A stretch of DNA of 64,000 bases from Protofrankia sp963555925 (GTDB lineage: Bacteria; Actinomycetota; Actinomycetes; Frankiales; Frankiaceae). The notes under the pieces were generated by a model. It saw only the letters and a program-made list of their open reading frames with translations. It did not search any database and was not told where the DNA came from. The number at the start of each line of letters is the position of its first letter. Position 1 is the first letter of the stretch. The stretch spans positions 17,444 to 81,443 of the forward strand of contig CAUVXJ010000060.1 of NCBI GenBank assembly GCA_963555925.1, in the 5' to 3' direction. This document shows, in pieces, positions 52,217 through 60,711 of this stretch. The position numbers and the translations under genes were made by a program.

Positions 52217-53002
52217 TCACGGCGCGGGCCGCAGGACATCGGGAACCTTGAACGCCGTCCAGCCGCGGTCGCAGGTGAGCACGGCACCGGTGAGGCTGCG
52301 GGAGGCGTCGCCGGCGAGGAAGACGACGAGGTCGGCGATCTCCTCGGCGGTCTGGAGCCCGGTGGCGTGGCCGGCGGCGAAGGCCGTCCGGACCTTGTCG
52401 TTGCGCAGCAGCGGTGCGTTGATCGGCGTGTCGACGTAACCGGGGCTGATCGCGTTGACCCGGATGTTGCGCGCGCCGCAGCCGACCGCCATGGATCGGG
52501 TCAGCGTGGCAACCCCGCCCTTGGACGCGGCATAGCCGTCGAGGAGTCCGTTCGGTAGGTGTGCCATGGACGACGCGGTGTTGATGATCGAACCGCCTCC
52601 GGATGCCTGCATGGCGCCGATCGCGTAGTGACAGCAGTAGAACGTGCCGGACAGGTTGACGCGGATGACCCGCTCCCACACCTCGGGCTCGATGTCGGCG
52701 ACGAACCCGTCCCCTCGGGCCAGCGCGATCCCGGCGCTGTTGTAGAGGATGTGCAGCGCCCCGTAGGAGTCGACGGCCCGGCGCACGAGCGCCGCGCATT
52801 CCTCCGGCGCGCCGACGTCGGCCCGGATCGAGCAACTCTGGCCGCCGGCCGCGACGATCAGATCCGTGGTGTGCGCGGCGGTCGCCGCGTCGATGTCGCC
52901 GACCACGACCCGCGCGCCCGCAGCGGCGAGGGCAACGGCCGCGGCCCGGCCGAGCCCGGAGCCGGCCCCGGTGACGATCGCGACCCGTCCGTCGAGATCC
53001 AT
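52217..53002 (-). CDS. Short-chain dehydrogenase/reductase
   Basis: A 261-residue SDR: TGAGSGLGRAAAVALAAAGA cofactor motif with Asp (VVGDIDA) favouring NAD(H), ILYNSAGIA in place of NNAG, and catalytic NTASSMAHLPNGLLDGYAAS KGG with Ser, Tyr and Lys. It follows the next SDR gene by 21 bp on the same strand and ends the cluster. A 3-hydroxyacyl or cyclic alcohol substrate is likely but not provable. The ATG at 53002 is chosen over the upstream frame start at 53023. Confidence 0.82.
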   Translation of the reverse strand: MDLDGRVAIVTGAGSGLGRAAAVALAAAGARVVVGDIDAATAAHTTDLIVAAGGQSCSIRADVGAPEECAALVRRAVDSYGALHILYNSAGIALARGDGFVADIEPEVWERVIRVNLSGTFYCCHYAIGAMQASGGGSIINTASSMAHLPNGLLDGYAASKGGVATLTRSMAVGCGARNIRVNAISPGYVDTPINAPLLRNDKVRTAFAAGHATGLQTAEEIADLVVFLAGDASRSLTGAVLTCDRGWTAFKVPDVLRPAP

Positions 53003-53023
53003 GACTTGGTCCCACCCTCCCAC

Positions 53024-53851
53024 TCAGATGCTCATTCCGCCGTCGACCGGCAGCAGCGCGCCGGTGATGAAGCCGGACAGGTCGTCGAGCAGGAAACGCA
53101 CGGCATGGGCGACCTCCTCGGGCCGGCCCACGCGCCGCGCCGGGATGAGCCGCAGCAGTTTGTCGTTCACCTCGCCCGAGGTGGCCACATGCAGGTCCGT
53201 GTGCGTCGGGCCGGGCAGCACGCAGTTGGCGGTCACGCCCTTGCGGCTGGTCTCCCGGGCGATCGACTTGGTGAACGCGATCACCCCGCCTTTCGCCGCG
53301 GCGTAGTTCGCCTGCCAGGTCGAGCCCATCGTCCCGGCGATGGAGCCGACGTTGACGATCCGGCCGAAGCCGCGCTCGAGCATTCCGGGCAGCACCTGCC
53401 GGGTGAGGTAGAAGACGCCGGACAGCGAGACCCGCACGACCGCGTCCCACTGCTCGACCGTCATCTCGTGTGCCGGGGCGTCGCTGCTGATGGCCGCGTT
53501 GTTCACCAGGTAGTCGACCGGGCCGTGCGCGGCGACGACCTCGCGGGCAAGCCGCACGCAGTCGGCCGGCGAGCCGATGTCGCCGCGATGCAGCGACACG
53601 GACATGCCCGCGTTGCTGACCTGGTCCAGAAACTCCTTCGCGCGGCCGTCGTCGTGGACGTAGACCGCGGCGACGTGGATGCCGTCGCGCGCAAGCCGCT
53701 CGGTGATCGCCGCGCCGATGCCGCGGGTACCGCCGGTGACGAGGGCCACCCTGCGAGCGCGCGACGGCCTGGCCTGGGCCGGCCCCGGGGGAACTGGCCC
53801 GGGGGGAACCGGCCCGGGGGGAACCGGCCCGGGGGGAGAGGACTCAGCCAT
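53024..53851 (-). CDS. FabG/PhaB-like SDR reductase with PPGPV-repeat N-terminus
   Basis: After an odd N-terminus of four PPGPV units (15-bp tandem repeats with GGGGGG runs, 53781-53839) comes a normal SDR: ALVTGGTRGIGAAITERLAR, YLVNNAAISSD, VGSIAGTMGSTWQANYAAAK and ending TGALLPVDGGMSI. Sequence style is that of acetoacyl-CoA or acyl-carrier reductases. Its start overlaps the end of the HpaB-like gene by 8 bp, so the four genes 56580 to 52217 form one operon. The repeat may be unstable in length. Confidence 0.82.
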   Translation of the reverse strand: MAESSPPGPVPPGPVPPGPVPPGPAQARPSRARRVALVTGGTRGIGAAITERLARDGIHVAAVYVHDDGRAKEFLDQVSNAGMSVSLHRGDIGSPADCVRLAREVVAAHGPVDYLVNNAAISSDAPAHEMTVEQWDAVVRVSLSGVFYLTRQVLPGMLERGFGRIVNVGSIAGTMGSTWQANYAAAKGGVIAFTKSIARETSRKGVTANCVLPGPTHTDLHVATSGEVNDKLLRLIPARRVGRPEEVAHAVRFLLDDLSGFITGALLPVDGGMSI

Positions 53852-55253
53852 GGCCGTCCGGGTAGCTCGCCGGCTCGGCCCCGTCGAGGAGCCCGCCGGC
53901 CCGCCGGGCGAGGTCCTTGGCGGCCTCGATGTCGTAGTGCTTGCGGGTCACGGTGCGTTGCGCGAACAGTCCGCCACCGGACTGCAGCCAGGAGACCAGT
54001 TCCCGGCCGCCGAGCGCGTCGGCGGTGACGTCGCGGATCAGATGGAACAGCCGCATCCGGTAGTAGCCGTCGACGCCGGGCATGGTCCGCAGGTACTTGT
54101 CGATATACGGCCGCAGCTGTGGGTTGTCGTAGTCGGCCATGGACGGGGCGGTGGCCACGGCACCCCCGGCGATGTCGTGCAGGTTGCGGACCATGACCGG
54201 GTAGTGCGCCGCGGCGTGATATTTGGCGGCGTTCGCGTACAGCTCGTTGGGTGCGATCATGCCGTCCTCGGTGTGGGTCGCGCCCGCGATGGACGCCTCC
54301 AGCCCGGCGCGCACCAGGGTGGCGTAGATGACCATCTCCGCGATCTTGTCCTTGATGTGCGGGATCCGGTCGACGCCGTTCGCCTCGGCGACGAGTTGGG
54401 CCATCCCGACCAGCAGGTCACCGAGGCGCGCCATGTCGGCCACCCCGTTGATCCGTTCCCACAGCCCGAGCGAGTGGGCGACCGCGGCGGACAGCTCGAC
54501 CTCGCCGTCGAGGAATACCCGGTCGTAGGGCACGTGCACGTGATCGAAGATCACTATCGAGTCCGGGTCGGTGTGCCGGCCGGACACCGGGTGTGACCGC
54601 CCGTCGGGGCCGCGGGGGTGCGGGCTGGTGGCGATCTGGGTGACGCCCGGGGAGTTCACCGGCACCGCGCACGCCACCGCGTACTGCTCCTCGCCCGGCT
54701 TCATCCGCTTGGTGGGCATGACGACGAGCTCGTGCACCAGAGGCCCCATCGTGATGTGGAACTTCGCCCCGTTGATCACGATGCCGTCGGCGTCGCGGTC
54801 GACGACCCGTAGATAGAAGTCGGGGTCGTCCTGCTTACCGGGCGGCAGCGACCGGTCGCCCTTGGCGTCGGTGATGACCTCGGCGAACCGTACGTCGCGG
54901 CGCCGGCAGTCGTCGAAATAGTGCAGGATCCGTTCCCGGTAGGCCGGGTTCGCCGTGGCCAGGCGTGGTGCCGCGGTCAGCAGCGCGAGGACCGCGGAGG
55001 TCAGGGCGACCGTCACGTCGCAGTCCTGGACAAGGTCGAGTCTGGCCCGCAGGTCCTCGACCGTCCGGGGGATCTGGTAGATCGGGTTCGCGCCGTCCGG
55101 GTACCCCGACCGGATGCGGTCGTAGCCGGTGGCCACCCAGCGTGCGGCGTTGCCAAGCCCCGGGTCGGTGGTGACGTCCGGCAGCAGGACACCGTCGAGC
55201 GCCACCCGGCGCCCGTCGCGCAGCGAGTCGAGATACTGCTCGCCGGTCATCAT
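53844..55253 (-). CDS. HpaB / 4-hydroxybutyryl-CoA dehydratase-fold flavoprotein
   Basis: The protein starts MMTGEQYLDSLRDGRRVALD and contains DGIVINGAKFHITMGPLVHE and LVVMPTKRMKPGEEQYAVAC, then PSMADYDNPQLRPYIDKYL. This is the acyl-CoA-dehydrogenase-like fold shared by 4-hydroxyphenylacetate 3-monooxygenase (HpaB, FADH2-using) and 4-hydroxybutyryl-CoA dehydratase. The cysteine cluster ligands of the dehydratase are not evident, so a flavin-dependent hydroxylase or a dehydratase-like lyase without Fe-S is more probable. No HpaC flavin reductase is adjacent. About 469 residues; ATG at 55253 preceded by AAAGGTG. Reaction unknown. Confidence 0.75.
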   Translation of the reverse strand: MMTGEQYLDSLRDGRRVALDGVLLPDVTTDPGLGNAARWVATGYDRIRSGYPDGANPIYQIPRTVEDLRARLDLVQDCDVTVALTSAVLALLTAAPRLATANPAYRERILHYFDDCRRRDVRFAEVITDAKGDRSLPPGKQDDPDFYLRVVDRDADGIVINGAKFHITMGPLVHELVVMPTKRMKPGEEQYAVACAVPVNSPGVTQIATSPHPRGPDGRSHPVSGRHTDPDSIVIFDHVHVPYDRVFLDGEVELSAAVAHSLGLWERINGVADMARLGDLLVGMAQLVAEANGVDRIPHIKDKIAEMVIYATLVRAGLEASIAGATHTEDGMIAPNELYANAAKYHAAAHYPVMVRNLHDIAGGAVATAPSMADYDNPQLRPYIDKYLRTMPGVDGYYRMRLFHLIRDVTADALGGRELVSWLQSGGGLFAQRTVTRKHYDIEAAKDLARRAGGLLDGAEPASYPDGHG

Positions 55254-55335
55254 GGTTCCACGATCACCTTTCTCTGGTCGGTCGTGGCGGTGGTGGCGGT
55301 GGAGGGTGCGCTCGGCTGCGCGGCGGCCGGCGTCG

Positions 55336-56580
55336 TCACCGCTGCTCCCGGGGCAGTCCCAGCACCCGTTCGGCAAGGGTGTTGCGTTGGATCTCGTCCG
55401 TGCCGCCGGCAATCCGCAGCAACGGTGCTCCGCACACCCACCGCGCCCAGGCGAACGTTCCCCACTCGCCGTTGTCGGCGGTGACCGCCGGTCCCAGCAG
55501 GTCCGCGGCCAGCTCGCCGATCCGCCGAGCCTGTTGCGAGTACAACAGTTTCATCACCGATCCTTCCGGTCCGGGCGGCCGGCCGGCCGCGAGGGCGGCC
55601 TCCTGACGCAGCCCCAGGTAGCGCAGCAACCGCTCATGGATGTGGACGTCGGCGAGCCGTTGCCGTAGCAGCGGGTCGCCGATGCCGATGCTGTCGCGGC
55701 GCAGGTGGCGGGCCAGCGCCGTGACGCGATGGACGGGGTCCATCGCCGGCGAGGTCGCGCCGCCGCCGACGGCGGCCCGTTCGCTCATCAGCGTGGTGAT
55801 CGTGGCCTGCCAGCCCTGGCCGACCGCCCCGACCCGGTTGTGGTCGGGGATCCGCACCTCGTCCAGGAAGATCTCGTTGAAGTGCGCCTCGCCGGTCATC
55901 ATGCGCAGCGGTCGGACCGCGACGCCGGGACTGTCCATGTCGACGAGGAACATCGTCAGCCCGGCGTGCCTGGGGGCATCCGGATCCGTGCGGGCGAGGA
56001 GCTGCCCGACGCGGGCAAGGTGGGCATAGGAACTCCACACCTTCTGGCCGGTGACGACCCACTCGCCGCCGTCGCGCACCGCGCGGGTGTGCAGCCCGGC
56101 GAGGTCGGAGCCGGCGTCGGGTTCGGACAACAGCTGGCAGCAGACGAGGTCACCACGGAAGACACCGCGCAGGTACCGGGCCTTCACCTCTGCGCTCCCG
56201 TGTCCGATCACCGCGGGCGCCACGAGCGCGGTGCCGCTGGCGATGATGTTCTGGTTCGGCACCTCATACCCGGATTCCAGACCGCGGTAGACGTCGTCGA
56301 GGACCGGGTTGCGGCCACCGCCGCCGTACTCCACCGGGCCACCGAGCCAGCCGAACCCGGCGTCGAACACCGTCGCCCGCCACGCCTGCGCCGCGGTGAG
56401 ATCGCGCCGCTCGGCGTCGGCGTCGGCGTGGACCTCCAGCACCGCGATGTCATCCGAGCCCTCGCCCCACCGCAGCTGGCCGAGGCGCTCGGGCCGGCGC
56501 TTCGCGTGCCGGTCCAGGAAGGCGGTGGCCAGGGCGGCGAACTGCCCGATCTCCTCGTCGCCTGGCGCCACTTCTGTCAT
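55336..56580 (-). CDS. Acyl-CoA dehydrogenase
   Basis: A 414-residue acyl-CoA dehydrogenase: CQLLSEPDAGSDLAGLHTRA, VVTGQKVWSSYAHLARVGQL, HFNEIFLDEVRIPDHNRVGA, and C-terminal LLRIAGGTDEIQRNTLAERV, which includes the flavin-binding end; the catalytic Glu is probably in GGTDE-region subfamilies. Sequence resembles the long-branch group used for steroid or aromatic-side-chain acyl-CoAs. GGAGG precedes the ATG at 56580. It is the first gene of the leftward operon and is divergent from a TetR gene with 156 bp between. Confidence 0.87.
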   Translation of the reverse strand: MTEVAPGDEEIGQFAALATAFLDRHAKRRPERLGQLRWGEGSDDIAVLEVHADADAERRDLTAAQAWRATVFDAGFGWLGGPVEYGGGGRNPVLDDVYRGLESGYEVPNQNIIASGTALVAPAVIGHGSAEVKARYLRGVFRGDLVCCQLLSEPDAGSDLAGLHTRAVRDGGEWVVTGQKVWSSYAHLARVGQLLARTDPDAPRHAGLTMFLVDMDSPGVAVRPLRMMTGEAHFNEIFLDEVRIPDHNRVGAVGQGWQATITTLMSERAAVGGGATSPAMDPVHRVTALARHLRRDSIGIGDPLLRQRLADVHIHERLLRYLGLRQEAALAAGRPPGPEGSVMKLLYSQQARRIGELAADLLGPAVTADNGEWGTFAWARWVCGAPLLRIAGGTDEIQRNTLAERVLGLPREQR

Positions 56581-56736
56581 CTCGCCGCCTCCTGGGCACC
56601 CCGGCCGCCGCCACTGCCTGGTCGGACGACTGACTCGTATCGTGAGCCTGGACGTGTGGGTCAAACAACCGTTAGATTGATCTGGCATGGACGGGTTCGT
56701 CAAGCGGCACATTCGTCGAGGAAGGTGATCCGCCCG

Positions 56737-57423
56737 ATGGGACATGGCCCGGTCAGCGACGCCGACAGGCAGTCGAACGGCCCGGAGACGGGCGCTGCTG
56801 CCCGTCGGCTGTCCGCGCGACCGCCGAAGGCCGTGGTGGGCGAGTCCCGCTGGCACGAAATCCTTGATGTCGCCGCCCATGTGTTCTACGAGAAGGGCTA
56901 CGAGGGGACCACGATCCAGGACATCGCGTCCCGGGTCGGCCTGCTCAAGGGCAGCCTTTACTACTACATCGACACCAAGGAGGACCTCCTCTACGCCATC
57001 GCCGAGCATGTCCACGCCGACGGCCTGCGCTACCTGACGGAGGATGAGACGCTCATGCGAGCGGATGCGGTGACGCGGCTGTCACGGTTCGTCGAGCGGT
57101 GGATGGCCCGACTCGCCACCAACATCCCGTACTCCGCCGTCGTCGAACGGGAGTTCCGTAGCCTGCGTCCCGAGCGCGTCCAAACGCTGATCGACCAGCG
57201 CGACGCCTACGACCAGTTCGTGCGCGACATCATCGGTCAGGGTGTCGACGAAGGCGTGTTCGACCCGGCCGTCGATCCCGCGGTCGCGGCCAACAGCATC
57301 ATGCAGTTGATGAACTACACCCACCTGTGGTTTCGGCCCGAGGGTCGGCTGTCGTTCGCCGAAATCGGGGACTGGTACCGCACCTTCATCCTGCGCGGGC
57401 TCGCCCGGGCGCCGATCGGCTAG
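56737..57423 (+). CDS. TetR-family regulator
   Basis: N-terminal helix-turn-helix ILDVAAHVFYEKGYEGTTIQ DIASRVGLLKGSLYYYIDTK EDLL is a textbook TetR domain after about 35 disordered residues; the C-terminal part resembles KstR2/FadR-like regulators that bind acyl-CoA. It is divergent from the acyl-CoA dehydrogenase operon and is the likely repressor. ATG at 56737 follows GGAAGG. The TTAGATTGATCTGG stretch near 56671 may be part of its operator. Confidence 0.85.
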   Translation: MGHGPVSDADRQSNGPETGAAARRLSARPPKAVVGESRWHEILDVAAHVFYEKGYEGTTIQDIASRVGLLKGSLYYYIDTKEDLLYAIAEHVHADGLRYLTEDETLMRADAVTRLSRFVERWMARLATNIPYSAVVEREFRSLRPERVQTLIDQRDAYDQFVRDIIGQGVDEGVFDPAVDPAVAANSIMQLMNYTHLWFRPEGRLSFAEIGDWYRTFILRGLARAPIG

Positions 57424-57592
57424 TGGGCCAACGGCGATGCGATCGTGGTTCTGTCGCATCGCCGGGGGCCGAAGTCCCCCGGGTCACTGATGGCAGGCCC
57501 GAGGTCAGCCGGTACCAGGGCGCGGCTGCGGTCTGACATACCCGAGCGACGGCCGCCGTCCGCGGCCGCGGGAAGCGGCAAAGGAGAAAACC

Positions 57593-58786
57593 ATGACACC
57601 GGTCGTCGACTACCCCCTGTTCGATGCGGACTCGCACCTGTACGAACCGCGTGATGCGTTCACCGACTACATCGACCCCGCATTCCGTGCGGAGGCGTTG
57701 CGACCGGTCCGCGACGCCGCCGGTACCGAACTGATCGTGGCTGGTGATCGGATTGTGACGTTCACCGACGGCAACCTGTACGAGCAGGTACATGTGCCCG
57801 GGACGCTCGCCGAGAAGCTGCGCGCGATGAAGTCCGGGATCGCCGACGACGAGCGTTTCTACCAGCCACCCAGGCCGGAGTACCTGCAGCCGCAGGCCCG
57901 GCTGGCCGACCTCGATCGCCAGGGTGTCGAGGCAGCGATCGTCTTTCCCGGGCTGGCGCTCTTCGCTGAGTCGTTCTGCCGGCGCACCGATGTCCTGTAC
58001 GCCAACCTCAATGCCTTCAACCGGTGGTTGTTCGAGACCTGGGGGTTCGCGAATGCGGGCCGGCTGTTCTGCCCGCCGGCGATCTCGTTCCGGGACCTGG
58101 ACGAGGCGGTTCGCCAAACCGAGTGGGTCCTGGAACGCGGCGCCCGAGTCGTGATGTTGCGGACCGGACCGGCCTACGGCCGTTCGCCCGGCGACCGGTA
58201 TTTCGATCCCGTCTGGGCCCGGCTCAACGAGGCGGGCGTGGGTGTCGCATATCACATCACCGACAGCGGCTACAACGAGCGTGAAGCTGTGCATTGGGGT
58301 CAGGACGCCAATCCGCGCCCGTATGACCAGTCCGCCTGGCAGTGGATGAACCTGTACGGCGACCGGGCGATCATGGATACTCTGTCCGCGCTCGTCTACG
58401 ACAACCTGTTCGGTCGATTTCCGCAGCTCAAGGTCATATCCGTCGAGCATGGTGCGAGCTGGTTGCCGTACTTCATGGGGCGGATCGACAAGATGCGCGG
58501 CATGGGACGCAACGGCCCGTGGATAGGCGGTCCCCTACCCAGCCGGCCGACCGAGATCGTGCGTGCGCACATCCTGGTGGTCCCGTACCCGGAGGACGAC
58601 ATCGCCGAGATCGCCGGAGCGGTGGGATCGGATTGTCTGGTGATGGGTTCGGACTATCCGCACGGGGAGGGCATGGCCGATCCGTCGCAGATGCCGAAAC
58701 TGGTGGACTTCCTGCCGGAGAAGGAGCAGCGGGCGGTCTGCCGGGACCGCGGCATGGCCTTTGTGGGCCGGGCCGCAGCCGGGTGA
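57593..58786 (+). CDS. Amidohydrolase-2 family metal-dependent hydrolase or decarboxylase
   Basis: A 397-residue TIM-barrel protein: metal site YPLFDADSHLYEPRDAF, AYHITDSGYNEREAVHWGQD, ISVEHGASWLPYFMGRIDKM and the late Asp in CLVMGSDYPHGEGMADPSQM. This is a large clade of actinobacterial amidohydrolases related to ACMSD and hydroxybenzoate decarboxylases. Ribosome site AAAGGAG lies before the ATG. With the dehydrogenases nearby it may cleave a beta-keto thioester or a ring-opened acid, similar in role to the one at 11.2 kb. Substrate not identified. Confidence 0.82.
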   Translation: MTPVVDYPLFDADSHLYEPRDAFTDYIDPAFRAEALRPVRDAAGTELIVAGDRIVTFTDGNLYEQVHVPGTLAEKLRAMKSGIADDERFYQPPRPEYLQPQARLADLDRQGVEAAIVFPGLALFAESFCRRTDVLYANLNAFNRWLFETWGFANAGRLFCPPAISFRDLDEAVRQTEWVLERGARVVMLRTGPAYGRSPGDRYFDPVWARLNEAGVGVAYHITDSGYNEREAVHWGQDANPRPYDQSAWQWMNLYGDRAIMDTLSALVYDNLFGRFPQLKVISVEHGASWLPYFMGRIDKMRGMGRNGPWIGGPLPSRPTEIVRAHILVVPYPEDDIAEIAGAVGSDCLVMGSDYPHGEGMADPSQMPKLVDFLPEKEQRAVCRDRGMAFVGRAAAG

Positions 58787-58892
58787 ACGGCCCGTGGGGC
58801 TCCAGAACTCCTGTCTCCACTCGCCGACGCCGATCCATGAAGGCGCGCATGCCCTTGCGCGGTTCCGGCGACTGTTGCAGCGCCCAGATCAT
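58785..58892 (-). pseudogene. C-terminal scrap of an enoyl-CoA hydratase
   Basis: One minus-strand frame reads MIWALQQSPEPRKGMRAFMD RRR, which resembles the last helix of crotonase-family proteins, with a TGA two codons before it. Nothing else of the gene remains. Confidence 0.4.
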
Positions 58893-58983
58893 CAGTCATC
58901 CCGGCTGCCCCTCACGTCGTGAAAGCAGTGCCAAGAACGACTTCAGTGGGGCGCCGCCCGAAATGTCCGGGACGCCCGGGCCA

Positions 58984-59844
58984 CTACAGCAGGGCGGCGG
59001 CAAGCCGACGCCACTGCTCGCGCGGAAAGGCGTTCTGGTCGGCCGCGAGCACCTGCACGGCGACGTGGTCGGCGCCGGCGGCACGGTGCTCGTCCACCCG
59101 GCGTCGGATCGCCTCCTCATCTCCCCACGCGATCAGCGCGTCGAACAGGCGGTCGCTCACCGATGCCAGATCGTCGGGTGAGAAGCCCAGCCGCAGGCAG
59201 TTGTTGGCGTAGTTCGGCAGAGCGAGATACCGCCGCAGCCAGTCCGTCCCGATCGCCCGCGCCTCCTCCGCCCCCGAACACAGGATCACCGACTGTTCCG
59301 GGAGTACAAGTGCACCGTCACCCAGCGCTTCGCGGGCACGTCGCGTGTGTTCCGGCGTGACGAGGTAGGGATGCACCCCACGGGCGCGCTTCGCCGCAAC
59401 ATCACCCATCTTCGGGCCGAGCGCGGCCAGCACGCGCCCCTCGGCGGGCACCGGCTGCTCGGCGGTGTCCAGGCCGTCGAGGAACGCCGACATTGCCGCC
59501 ATCGGACGGCGGTAGCGACCGGGCTCGGAGGCGTCCACCAGCGGCGCGTGGCTCACCCCGACACCCAGCAGGAACCGGTCACCGTGGGCGGCGGACAGCG
59601 ACGCGTACGACGCGGCGGTTTCCGCCGGCGTGTGCATCCACAGGTTCAGGACACCGGTCGCCACAACCATCCGCCGGGTCGCCGCCAGCAGATGACCGAC
59701 GGCGTCGAACACCGGCCCCCCGATGTCGGGAATCCACACCGCGCTGAAGCCCAGCTCTTCAAGCTCGGCAGCCGCCTCGGCGATCTCGGCCGGGTCTCCG
59801 TAACGCAGGGGGATACTCCAGACCCCCACCCCAGACAGATCCAT
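58984..59844 (-). CDS. LLM-class oxidoreductase, probably F420-dependent
   Basis: A 286-residue luciferase-like TIM barrel: LEELGFSAVWIPDIGGPVFD, MVVATGVLNLWMHTPAETAA, FLLGVGVSHAPLV and ALGPKMGDVAAKRARGVHPY LVTPEHT. These belong to the actinobacterial LLM F420 group that reduces or oxidises with coenzyme F420 rather than FMN. GGAGGGG upstream fixes the ATG at 59844. It is divergent from a TetR gene. Substrate unknown. Confidence 0.83.
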   Translation of the reverse strand: MDLSGVGVWSIPLRYGDPAEIAEAAAELEELGFSAVWIPDIGGPVFDAVGHLLAATRRMVVATGVLNLWMHTPAETAASYASLSAAHGDRFLLGVGVSHAPLVDASEPGRYRRPMAAMSAFLDGLDTAEQPVPAEGRVLAALGPKMGDVAAKRARGVHPYLVTPEHTRRAREALGDGALVLPEQSVILCSGAEEARAIGTDWLRRYLALPNYANNCLRLGFSPDDLASVSDRLFDALIAWGDEEAIRRRVDEHRAAGADHVAVQVLAADQNAFPREQWRRLAAALL

Positions 59845-59964
59845 GACACCCCTCCGTCGCAGCTCGCTCACCCGCTTCATCGTATCGGCACTCTACGCCC
59901 AACACGGCACTCAGTTCCAGATCAGGTACCATGAAGCAGTTATGGCGCGAGGTATAGTACGACC

Positions 59965-60621
59965 GTGATGGCGGAGGCGTCTGGAGGGCTTGGACTTGGA
60001 CCCGGGCTCGGGCTCGGGCTCGGGCTCCGCGAACGCACCCGGCGCGCCGTACGGGCCGAGCTGATGACCGTCGCGATGGAGCTGTTCGCCCGCAAGGGCT
60101 ACGACGCGACGACGATCGAGGAGATCGCGGCCGCCGCCGGGATGTCCCGCAGCAGCTTCTTCCGCTACTTCGCCTCGAAGGAAGACGTCGTACTCGACCA
60201 CCTCGACGCCCTTGGCGAGTCACTCGCCGAGGCATTGGCGCAGCGGCCTGCCGACGAGGACGCGTGGACGGCGCTGCGCCGCGCCTTCGACGTGCTCCTC
60301 GTCTGTCACGTGCGCGATCCACAGGGCGCCCTCGCTCTGCGCCAGATGCTCGACGGCAATCCCGCGTTGCGGGCCCGTAACCTGGAAAAGCAGTGCGGGT
60401 GGCACGACCGGCTCATTCCGCATATCGCCGCCCGTCTTGGCTCCGCCCCCGACCCCGCCTCGGCCGACACCGGGATCAACGCCCGCCCCGAAGCGGTCAT
60501 CGGCGCCGCGCTGGCGTGCCTGGAGGCGGCGAAGCGGGCCTGGATGGCAGCCGACTGCCGGGCACCGCTGGACAAGGTCCTCGACGACGTCATGCGCACC
60601 GTCCGCCCCGGAGCCTTCTGA
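59965..60621 (+). CDS. TetR-family regulator
   Basis: The helix-turn-helix LFARKGYDATTIEEIAAAAG MSRSSFFRYFASKEDVVLDH is typical. The N-terminus carries a GLGLG tract from GGGCTC hexamer repeats (about 59985-60030). It lies between the LLM gene (divergent, 120 bp) and the end of the Rieske-like pair, so it may control either. The C-terminal domain is of the TetR_C_17 (MftR) style common in mycobacteria. Confidence 0.83.
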   Translation: MMAEASGGLGLGPGLGLGLGLRERTRRAVRAELMTVAMELFARKGYDATTIEEIAAAAGMSRSSFFRYFASKEDVVLDHLDALGESLAEALAQRPADEDAWTALRRAFDVLLVCHVRDPQGALALRQMLDGNPALRARNLEKQCGWHDRLIPHIAARLGSAPDPASADTGINARPEAVIGAALACLEAAKRAWMAADCRAPLDKVLDDVMRTVRPGAF

Positions 60622-60711
60622 CCCGCCCCGGGCTCCCCATTGCTCGGCGGGTTCGAACGGTCTGCCGATGCCTCCGTGGCCCGGCTCCTACGAGTGCTGC
60701 GTCCGGGTTTC

